Source: Pleodorina starrii (taxonomy: Eukaryota; Chlorophyta; Chlorophyceae; Chlamydomonadales; Volvocaceae). From it: DNA of 64,000 nt. Location: assembly GCA_030267565.1 (NCBI GenBank), contig BRXU01000015.1, forward strand, positions 743,001 through 807,000. Direction: 5' to 3'. The notes under the pieces were generated by a model. The model saw nothing but the letters and a program-made list of their open reading frames with translations, had not been told where the DNA came from and searched no databases. This document shows positions 30,550 to 42,700 of the stretch, piece after piece. How positions within the stretch are numbered: the stretch's first letter is position 1; each line of letters opens with the position of its first letter. The position numbers were made by a program, and so were the translations under genes.

Positions 30550-33500
30550 TTCCTACTCGAGCGCATTTCAAAAGCGACTGACGAAATCCAAGTAAGGAAA
30601 TTTGTTGGCGTACGTACGTACTTGATTGTTGAACATCAGGCATTATTATTGAAATGCGATAACTAAACTGCCTGCTGTATTCGTTAGGGCATGTATGCGG
30701 TCAGAATTTGTGATGTCACACGTGCGTACGCATGCGTCACCTGTTTGCCCCCTGGTTCAGGAACGGATGAAGGGCGTGCTTGACGCACACCACAACCCCA
30801 CCAGCACCATTGCGGACTTGCTCTTCGCATCAAAGCGCCAGGTAGGTGCGACGCACGGACTGCTGGATGCATAGGCACAGTCGGAATGTTTGCGTCATTG
30901 GCGGCGTTGGGCTGTTGCTTGCTTACATCACACGGTTTATTTCTTGCTGCATCCGTGCCTCTACGTATCTCTTTGTGACTATATACGTCAGTCCCCGGTT
31001 TGAGATGAGGACAGAGCGTTAACGTTTTTGTGGGTCCGAAATGTGTTTCAGGTGTGGAACGGTAACGCCGATGATGGATCCGATTTGTACACGAATATGA
31101 CCGTCTGGGTAAGCTGGGTCTTCCATTTACATGATGTTGTTTAAGCCCTGTCGTCTCCTTACATCCAGTGCATGCTCTTGTGCTCTCTTTTTGCAGGACT
31201 TTTCGACGCGCTTTGTTTCGATGGCGCGCAGCGTTGAACAAAACCTGGACAAATGGATGGCGGACAACGTGCGAATTGCCAACACGCCCGCGGGGCAGTT
31301 CATCATCAAAAGCGGGCCTGATCTCTGGGGTGCGACGAGAAAGGTTCGTTCGCACCGCGGCACGCACGTGCATCTTCGCTTGGGGCACGCACTGTTACTC
31401 ATCATGCATACAATCAGTTATTAATATTTTTGAAAAAATAATTCCCAAGAATATTATATGTGATCCGAACTATGAATAAAAGAGGTTTTCTGCTGTTGGT
31501 AAGTATATGTACCTCTTTCCTTTTTAATGTGTAGTAGTACTTCCATGCCTGGACACATTAATTCAAACTTTAGTTCTCGGTTTATTTCGGGCTTGTCGCG
31601 GTCACTGTTGCTGATGCAGGTCTTGGATGCCTTACTCTACATCGCAGTGAACGATGCCATCTGGGTAAGCATGGGAGCGGCGGTAACATCGTCTCCACAT
31701 AAATGCATGCATTGGCCTCTCGTAATCTAGCTACCCGGCTGCCGGGGATGGACGAATGTACGGCCGGCGCGCGGCTGCGGAAGACGAAGTGCTTGTTCGA
31801 TTGGTTGCGCGTTTCCTGAACGGTGTCCGTAATGGCTCATCAATAATGCTGGGCAAATTAATCATTGGTTTAGGTCTGATGCGATGAAATGTATGAATCG
31901 TTAGATGAATGCGCCCAGCACTACTTCATGTCGGCCGGCGTTCTTCTATCTGTGCTCGCATATCTATCTGCAGGTGGACACCATTCAGATTCTGTTCCTG
32001 GCTACGGAGGGTGTCGCCATCAGCTGCGTTGCCGCCTGGTAAGTACCTCATCAGATTAAAATTGCTGGGAGTAACTATCGAACGGTCGGTCTGACCGGGT
32101 GGGGTCGCGATGGTGGATCCTGGCGGATATGTAGCTGTCGAAGCCCTAGTCCGTCCAAAGGGCTGTTTGGTTAATTAGGCATACCCGCTTTGATGAACAT
32201 AAAAGAAATATGTTTAAGATGGTATTCCGACAACTGACCGGTATCGCCTCTGCGCGTCGTGTCGCGCACGCACGTTACGTACAAGCTCGCGCGACTGTAG
32301 AATAAACCAAGTAAACTTCGGTTTTCATGAGAAATCATCGTTCGTTACACACAAAGGGTACCTGCAAGCAATGAAAGCCGTCTTTATTCGGTAGGTAGGC
32401 CGGGTGAGGGCCGGCTACCGCGAAAGCTATCGCTAAGGCCTTAATGCCCACAGCCTCGCAGCAACCACCCTATGTAGCTACAAAACCCGAAAATCACTCC
32501 TCCACGCCTTCGCGGACACCTTAACTGGCACCATGTGCCGTACCAACGCCCTTACGAGGGCACAACTCCTCTGAGTTCACAGAAAACCTTGGTTTTCTAG
32601 CGTTGCACTCAGAAAACCTTCAGTCAGAGTTGCAGGAATCCCGAAACATTTCCTTCCAGGTCTGCGTGAATTTGTACCATGAGTTACAAAGCTTAGGGCT
32701 GCGCGAAGATCGCTCGTACGATTTATCGTCACCCAGGTACAGCCGATAACTAGATAGCCCAATCACATTCCCCCCTCCATAACATCGTAAATACGTACCC
32801 ATCTTTGTAAATGTGTATGTCGCAGTTACCTGGCACACCTTCTCCGGGCATTGGCTGTCCAACGTTACAAGCTTTATAACACGTTCATGGTCATTCCGGC
32901 GGTGGGAATACGTACGACGCCCGGACGGCGCTTCTGTCATTACTTTTATCTATATGGCCATCGTTGCATCTTTCTATTTAGATAGTATGCAGGGTAATGA
33001 CAAGTTGACGTCAAATGCAACAAAACCAACACACGAAGCAAGCATGCCTTATTTCAAATAATGCGTTACACGTACATGCCTCAAGCTCTGCTGATGAGAG
33101 AGATGGTTGCAAAAAGGCAGATAGTTATCCAAACTTCCATTTTGGCCGTTTATGACGAAAAACTGCAGGGCCTTACGCGCACTTTGGCGTCGCAGAACAC
33201 CTCCCTGGACATGGACGTAAGTATACGCACCGTCAGCTACCGCTACGTAGGATTTTGTGTGTAGGTGGTTTGTCAGCATGGATGGGCCAAGGTGTGCTTC
33301 ACGTGCGTGCCTCATAGTATATTCGCTAAAACCACTTAACATTTACGACGCTGGCCACGTACGGCGCATGCCTTCGAATTCGCCAGTCCAATATACGTAT
33401 GACCTTTTATTCACTCGCAGGATGAAGACGACGACGACGAGGACGAGGACGACAAACATTCGGTGATTGTAGATGACCACGAACACGATCCCGACCATGA

Positions 33501-36500
33501 TGGGGACGTCGTCGTACCCGACAGTGGCAGCACGGCGGCCAAGCAAAAGCGCCGCGCAACGCTGAGCCTGGACAAAGACGGCGGCGGTGTGATGCGAAGC
33601 GGTGCGTCTGTGTTGATGCGTGGCGGCCGGGCGCTCACGAGCGGCGGTGGCGACGACGGCGGCGGCGGAGGGTTGCGCAGCAAAAGCAGCGGTCTCGAGA
33701 GCTTGCGCAGCGGCGGGAGCGTCAGCAGGCAGCGGCGCTCGTCGGAGCTAGCGGCGCTGCCAACCAGCAGAACCTCGGAGGACGGCGCGGCCGCCGCCGA
33801 CGACGTAAGCGGCATGGACTGGCTGCTGCGGCACGCGCGCAGCCTGCGGGTTGCAGTCCTTCAGTAAGTACGCAGTGAACGATGCCATCTGGGTAAGCAT
33901 GGGAGCGGCGGTAACATCGTCTCCACATAAATGCATGCATTGGCCTCTCGTAATCTAGCTACCCGGCTGCCGGGGATGGACGAATGTACGGCCGGCGCGC
34001 GGCTGCGGAAGACGAAGTGCTTGTTCGATTGGTTGCGCGTTTCCTGAACGGTGTCCGTAATGGCTCATCAATAATGCTGGGCAAATTAATCATTGGTTTA
34101 GGTCTGATGCGATGAAATGTATGAATCGTTAGATGAATGCGCCCAGCACTACTTCATGTCGGCCGGCGTTCTTCTATCTGTGCTCGCATATCTATCTGCA
34201 GGTGGACACCATTCAGATTCTGTTCCTGGCTACGGAGGGTGTCGCCATCAGCTGCGTTGCCGCCTGGTAAGTACCTCATCAGATTAAAATTGCTGGGAGT
34301 AACTATCGAACGGTCGGTCTGACCGGGTGGGGTCGCGATGGTGGATCCTGGCGGATATGTAGCTGTCGAAGCCCTAGTCCGTCCAAAGGGCTGTTTGGTT
34401 AATTAGGCATACCCGCTTTGATGAACATAAAAGAAATATGTTTAAGATGGTATTCCGACAACTGACCGGTATCGCCTCTGCGCGTCGTGTCGCGCACGCA
34501 CGTTACGTACAAGCTCGCGCGACTGTAGAATAAACCAAGTAAACTTCGGTTTTCATGAGAAATCATCGTTCGTTACACACAAAGGGTACCTGCAAGCAAT
34601 GAAAGCCGTCTTTATTCGGTAGGTAGGCCGGGTGAGGGCCGGCTACCGCGAAAGCTATCGCTAAGGCCTTAATGCCCACAGCCTCGCAGCAACCACCCTA
34701 TGTAGCTACAAAACCCGAAAATCACTCCTCCACGCCTTCGCGGACACCTTAACTGGCACCATGTGCCGTACCAACGCCCTTACGAGGGCACAACTCCTCT
34801 GAGTTCACAGAAAACCTTGGTTTTCTAGCGTTGCACTCAGAAAACCTTCAGTCAGAGTTGCAGGAATCCCGAAACATTTCCTTCCAGGTCTGCGTGAATT
34901 TGTACCATGAGTTACAAAGCTTAGGGCTGCGCGAAGATCGCTCGTACGATTTATCGTCACCCAGGTACAGCCGATAACTAGATAGCCCAATCACATTCCC
35001 CCCTCCATAACATCGTAAATACGTACCCATCTTTGTAAATGTGTATGTCGCAGTTACCTGGCACACCTTCTCCGGGCATTGGCTGTCCAACGTTACAAGC
35101 TTTATAACACGTTCATGGTCATTCCGGCGGTGGGAATACGTACGACGCCCGGACGGCGCTTCTGTCATTACTTTTATCTATATGGCCATCGTTGCATCTT
35201 TCTATTTAGATAGTATGCAGGGTAATGACAAGTTGACGTCAAATGCAACAAAACCAACACACGAAGCAAGCATGCCTTATTTCAAATAATGCGTTACACG
35301 TACATGCCTCAAGCTCTGCTGATGAGAGAGATGGTTGCAAAAAGGCAGATAGTTATCCAAACTTCCATTTTGGCCGTTTATGACGAAAAACTGCAGGGCC
35401 TTACGCGCACTTTGGCGTCGCAGAACACCTCCCTGGACATGGACGTAAGTATACGCACCGTCAGCTACCGCTACGTAGGATTTTGTGTGTAGGTGGTTTG
35501 TCAGCATGGATGGGCCAAGGTGTGCTTCACGTGCGTGCCTCATAGTATATTCGCTAAAACCACTTAACATTTACGACGCTGGCCACGTACGGCGCATGCC
35601 TTCGAATTCGCCAGTCCAATATACGTATGACCTTTTATTCACTCGCAGGATGAAGACGACGACGACGAGGACGAGGACGACAAACATTCGGTGATTGTAG
35701 ATGACCACGAACACGATCCCGACCATGATGGGGACGTCGTCGTACCCGACAGTGGCAGCACGGCGGCCAAGCAAAAGCGCCGCGCAACGCTGAGCCTGGA
35801 CAAAGACGGCGGCGGTGTGATGCGAAGCGGTGCGTCTGTGTTGATGCGTGGCGGCCGGGCGCTCACGAGCGGCGGTGGCGACGACGGCGGCGGCGGAGGG
35901 TTGCGCAGCAAAAGCAGCGGTCTCGAGAGCTTGCGCAGCGGCGGGAGCGTCAGCAGGCAGCGGCGCTCGTCGGAGCTAGCGGCGCTGCCAACCAGCAGAA
36001 CCTCGGAGGACGGCGCGGCCGCCGCCGACGACGTAAGCGGCATGGACTGGCTGCTGCGGCACGCGCGCAGCCTGCGGGTTGCAGTCCTTCAGTAAGTACG
36101 ATCCTTATTCCTTGCTGAACAAACGGTCAAATAAATTTTCTGTCGGTGTAGAGCTACGCTATGCATGGCTCGCTCGGTAAACACGTTTTACATAAACGGC
36201 ATAATCATCATGCACAAGTGCGTCATCACTAAAGTAACATGTAATGCGTGCTCCGTTAACAATGCCTTCACGAGCATCTAACTCTGTGAATTGGTCGATC
36301 GGTCGATGCAAATGAATGACCGCTTTAACGTACTGCATGCCGCGCCTGCTTAATGCTGGTCCTGCAGGCGCATTCGTTCCGTCGTCTCCCTGACGCCGTT
36401 CCACTCGCACGCCACCGAGTTTGGCAACAACTGGGGCACCGCCTCGAAACGCAAGCTCAAGTACGACTCCCATGAAACAGTTATGGTCATAACACCGTTC

Positions 36501-36708
36501 GCTATGTGGTCCGTGCTGGTAAGTGCCTGTATATATGTGGCTTGTGGATGGGCTAGGGTGGTTCATTTAACGCACATGAATGCACCAATGGTCGACCTGT
36601 TGGTCCATCCATTCATGTCCTTAAAGCGCGCGCTGGACGTGTACGTATATATAGGGTTTATATAGGGTTTATATATATATGTACTTATATATTATATATA
36701 TGTGTACG

Positions 36709-36741
<33 letters not shown>

Positions 36742-39700
36742 CATATGGCTTTTGCATATTCACGGTGAGCGCCCCTACCTGCCTGCTTGCTCCGCCGCCT
36801 TTCCTACTGCCTAATATAATGTATGGCGCAAGTGGTCATTTTGCTTTGGAGCCAGGAATTCACATTATTCAGTGCCAAGGGGATTACTCGTGTGTGCGCG
36901 GGCTACCCCTTACCGGAAAAGCTTGCTTGCTCTGCATGAGTGGCCATTTATACATGACGATGCGTCACGCATGCATGGCGGCGCTCTCAGCAGGAAGATA
37001 AACGCTCTGCTGCCGCCGGTACCCTCTTAATTGACTTGATTCATGCGAAACACCCACAGGTCATTGTCCTGTACACCGTAGCCGTGACACGGATGAAGGT
37101 ACGTACGCCATCGCACATGTCTGAAATAACAAGATTGTCAAGAACGAGCAGAATGAGACAGAAGGGTACAAAACACGCTTTTGATTGCACCCTGTATGTA
37201 CCCTGTTGGTCTCGATAGCGACGCTCTCACACATATTTGCAGACACGCAGACGCGCTGATACGTACATTGTGCGTTCGTTGCTTGTCTATTTGAAAAGAA
37301 GATAGACTTATATGATAACACAACCCGTACTCATTCTATTATGAGCAGTTATTTTTTTGCCATACAGACACTGACGGGAGAGACGGAAACGAATGATGAC
37401 GGCACGCGCCGTTGAACAGGGGCAGAACAAAGAGGCTCTCGCTCAATCTATCGCACAGAATTGTCAATCAATCGTACAAAAGAAGCAAATCTGGCCTTAT
37501 CTTTATCTTTGCTCTGTTGTGCAGGGCATCGTCGAAGTGGTCGCCGTGCACTCCGTCAGCAATTTCCTTGCGGCGAGGACGTTTAGGGCGGTGAGACGCG
37601 CGCGGGTAGATGGAAGGGCAGGCATCCCATAAGTACGAAAGCTACGCATGCTGCACGCAGGTGTCAGCATCGATTCACTGTATCGGTGATGACACCTGCG
37701 TGCAGCATGCGTAGCTTGCTGGTAGCCTGCATATTTGTCTCATTTGCTTTCAATATACGTATACCTTCTTTATTAATTACTGTTTTTTGCCGTATGTGTA
37801 TGCCACGACGCCGCCGGCTGCTGTATGTGAAACGAACGCATCCCTCTGTACGTGCACGTACGCCGGACAAACAGGTGTTCTTCAGCCAGGTGAGGCGGCA
37901 ATGCGTGTGTGCATCGTCCATTTATTGCTTGTTTGCTGTGGATTGAAATTATGTCTAGGTTTCATGCTGTCAATGTGCGTGGTGGTTGTTATAGAAGACT
38001 CCGGACCGCCGTACGTCGGAAGAATAGAGCTGGCGAGCCATCCAGCTGCTGGCAGGTTTAAATTGCGTTGCGCGCCAGCCATATACAGGATTTATTGCTC
38101 GTGCGATCAACTTTAAACAGGAGCTACAGCAATTGGAAATGCTTACTCCGCCGCTTGCCGGCCTTGGGTGCGGGTGTGCGTGCAGGCAGGAGCTTGCGGT
38201 GCTGGACGACCCCTCGCTGCTTCCCTCGTACCGAGCAGCGGTTGGAAATGTTGAGAAGGTGGTGCGTGACGCATGGTACACGCTGTTGCTGGGCGCGAAC
38301 GCCTATAGAGCTACCGGTAAGCGGCGCTAACGATGGGACGTCGGTGATGTACGAGCCCATTGTATGCTCTACTACCAGAAACGTACGAAGGGTAGGGAAG
38401 GCGAGCGTCTGTTACTATCAGTACGAAGCCAGAGCGAGGCGGATACGTAGGGAGGAAGAAGCAGCAGAGGCGAAAGCGAGGTGGCCCCATCTGTCCAGCT
38501 AATCCAGCCACGCATGGCAGTTCACGCATGCATTATGTGTATGTACGGACACGCAAATAAACCAGCGGTCAAAGGCGAGGAGGAAGTGGTGACGAACAGA
38601 CATGCAAAGCGCGCGGAACAGGGCAGCTGGCTTCTACGGGGCTGCTTGGTTCGGCATGCATGTAAGAACATGCAAGGCTGTCTCAACCACCCAGCCAGCT
38701 AGCTGACCAACTACTAAAGTAGGGCCGGTTCTGTTGGGACTTCGTTGCTCCCCGCCAGTGTATGTATGTATGTATGTATGTATGTATGTATGTATGTATG
38801 TATGTATGTATGTATGTATGTATGTATGTATGTATGTATGTATGTATGTATGTATGTATGTATGTATGTATGTATGTATGTATGTATGTATGTATGTATG
38901 TATGTATGTATGTATGTATGTATGTATGTATGTATGTATGTATGTATGTATGTATGTATGTATGTATGTATGTATGTATGTATGTATGTATGTATGTATG
39001 TATGTATGTATGTATGTATGTATGTATGTATGTATGTATGTATGTATGTATGTATGTATGTATGTATGTATGTATGTATGTATGTATGTATGTATGTATG
39101 TATGTATGTATGTATGTATGTATGTATGTATGTATGTATGTATGTATGTATGTATGTATGTATGTATGTATGTATGTATGTATGTATGTATGTATGTATG
39201 TATGTATGTATGTATGTATGTATGTATGTATGTATGTATGTATGTATGTATGTATGTATGTATGTATGTATGTATGTATGTATGTATGTATGTATGTATG
39301 TATGTATGTATGTATGTATGTATGTATGTATGTATGTATGTATGTATGTATGTATGTATGTATGTATGTATGTATGTATGTATGTATGTATGTATGTATG
39401 TATGTATGTATGTATGTATGTATGTATGTATGTATGTATGTATGTATGTATGTATGTATGTATGTATGTATGTATGTATGTATGTATGTATGTATGTATG
39501 TATGTATGTATGTATGTATGTATGTATGTATGTATGTATGTATGTATGTATGTATGTATGTATGTATGTATGTATGTATGTATGTATGTATGTATGTATG
39601 TATGTATGTATGTATGTATGTATGTATGTATGTATGTATGTATGTATGTATGTATGTATGTATGTATGTATGTATGTATGTATGTATGTATGTATGTATG

Positions 39701-42700
39701 TATGTATGTATGTATGTATGTATGTATGTATGTATGTATGTATGTATGTATGTATGTATGTATGTATGTATGTATGTATGTATGTATGTATGTATGTATG
39801 TATGTATGTATGTATGTATGTATGTATGTATGTATGTATGTATGTATGTATGTATGTATGTATGTATGTATGTATGTATGTATGTATGTATGTATGTATG
39901 TATGTATGTATGTATGTATGTATGTATGTATGTATGTATGTATGTATGTATGTATGTATGTATGTATGTATGTATGTATGTATGTATGTATGTATGTATG
40001 TATGTATGTATGTATGTATGTATGTATGTATGTATGTATGTATGTATGTATGTATGTATGTATGTATGTATGTATGTATGTATGTATGTATGTATGTATG
40101 TATGTATGTGTAACTGTTACATATCTGCCGGGCCGACACTGGCCGGGGGCGCTAACCCGCCCACATACGGGAGACCGCCGAAGCACTCCTCTGCTGAGGA
40201 GGGGCGTACCACCTTGTCCGCACACTGCACCGGGAAGTGCTAACCGCTGCACCGTAATCGTCACAGGACAGCGTCCACCTGATTGTCCATGTGCCAGCTA
40301 AGCTAGCCCCAGGCGCCTACTGTCCTCAGTCCACCGAACGCATGCTCTACAGCTGCGTAATCTACCAGGGCACGCACACCGGTGCCATTGCCACCTCCTA
40401 TATCCTTCGGAAGCCTGCCGCCGCCCGATCTTAGTTATCCAACCACCACCTGCTATGCAGTCTGGTCCAGGCCCTATGCAGACTCATTCCTCCACCACTG
40501 CTCTGCGGCAGCGTTGTAGTCTTCTTGGTGGCATCCCACTCCAGCCGCCCCGCGCACCAGAGGACACCATTGTCTCCAACCTTCGACACCCCGATCTCTT
40601 TCAACCGGGGGACCAGCGGTGGGGTATGATCCCACGTCTTCCGGTTAAGTTAGTGCCGACTCTGGGGATCGAACTCCAGACCCGCCGGTTACTAACCCGG
40701 TATGTATGTATGTATGTATGTATGTATGTATGTATGTATGTATGTATGTATGTATGTATGTATGTATGTATGTATGTATGTATGTATGTATGTATGTATG
40801 TATGTATGTATGTATGTATGTATGTATGTATGTATGTATGTATGTATGTATGTATGTATGTATGTATGTATGTATGTATGTATGTATGTATGTATGTATG
40901 TATGTATGTATGTATGTATGTATGTATGTATGTATGTATGTATGTATGTATGTATGTATGTATGTATGTATGTATGTATGTATGTATGTATGTATGTATG
41001 TATGTATGTATGTATGTATGTATGTATGTATGTATGTATGTATGTATGTATGTATGTATGTATGTATGTATGTATGTATGTATGTATGTATGTATGTATG
41101 TATGTATGTATGTATGTATGTATGTATGTATGTATGTATGTATGTATGTATGTATGTATGTATGTATGTATGTATGTATGTATGTATGTATGTATGTATG
41201 TATGTATGTATGTATGTATGTATGTATGTATGTATGTATGTATGTATGTATGTATGTATGTATGTATGTATGTATGTATGTATGTATGTATGTATGTATG
41301 TATGTATGTATGTATGTATGTATGTATGTATGTATGTATGTATGTATGTATGTATGTATGTATGTATGTATGTATGTATGTATGTATGTATGTATGTATG
41401 TATGTATGTATGTATGTGTCGTTACAGTATCTGACCGGGCCCTGACGCTGGCCAGGGGCTGCTAACCCAGCCCCGACGGAAAGACCGCCTAAGCACTCTC
41501 CCCCTTGCGGTGGGAGAAGGGCGTGAGGGGCCGCTACCCCCTCCTGCTCGACGCGGAGCTGGCTGCGTCGTACACCCCATATACGGGTGTACGGCGCAGC
41601 GGCTCCCCAAAGGCTTGAGCTCACAGCCTGCCATATACGGCAGCTGGGCCCTTCGTCCGCACAAACAGCAGTCGCGCCGGCACGCTACGCGGCGCCCGCG
41701 CTGTCCTGCCCGCCCTGAAGTCCTTGCAGCGCCGGGGCGCCCGGCCGGCCTGCTACCGGCTGGCGGTGCTCCTCTAGGCGCGAAAACCAAGCGCTGAGAA
41801 CCTGCCCCGAGCTTGGTCCGGCTCGTGGGCGGTCAGCACCAAAGGAGAACCCAAGACAGCGCGCGTCCTACCCCTGCTACTACTCCTACTACGACGGCCC
41901 CGGAGAGGCCGGGGGGTGGCCCCTAGAGGCCGAGCTCCAGAGCTCCGCTTGGCCTCGAGGCGGCAGGAGGTCGGGCGCGGGCCTTGCGGCAGCGGGCTAG
42001 GTGACGGGGCTATAGTTCGCACTAGGCGGCACCTCGCCAACTCGCCTCACTCTCGCTATACCCGCTCCCTAAAGCCTCCCTCGCCTACAAAAGGCAGCCC
42101 GCGGCGGTCTCTGCACCCTAAGTCCTCTCGGACCCAAAGGAACCCCCCCTCATCCCCTCCTCTCACGCCTCCCTGCCTCGACGCCCTAAGTTCCCTCCCT
42201 CACCCCTAAAGCCCCTTCATCCCCTCACTCCACGACCCCTCCCTCTCCCTCCATACCCATCCCTGCGTGCTGCACACACTGAATGTGGCCGTTGACCACC
42301 GCCAGGATGGGGTGGTCAGGCCCTACCCCCTCCCATCCCCGCCTTGGCACGTCTAGCTCCGCAAACCCCCGCACACGCTGCCAAAAATCTAGTGCTGCGC
42401 GCGCCTTGGCCACCTCGACTGGGTCTGGGGCGTCCGGGGCGGTGGGTGAGTTCCTGACTGCCCACAGCCCCACGCGCGCCCGTTCCATGGCCGTGAGTGC
42501 CGCCAGGCAGATCACGTCCCACACGCACTGCTGCACGCCTGGCGGTGGCTCCGCCAGCCACACGTTGGCCCGGGTGATGGGCCCGGGCACGTGGGCGGCG
42601 ATCTGCTGCACCACCGCTTGCGCCACCGGGCACTCCCAGAAGTGGTGTGCACGCGGCGAGCATGCGTGTGGGCCGGCTCCCCCGTACGCGCCGCACTTGC

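Noticed and set aside
37369..37420. Exon after ATACAG at 37369 in the TmcB-like gene
   Set aside because: It reaches a TGA after 15 codons and breaks the join TRMK-GIVEVVAV, which is in phase without it.
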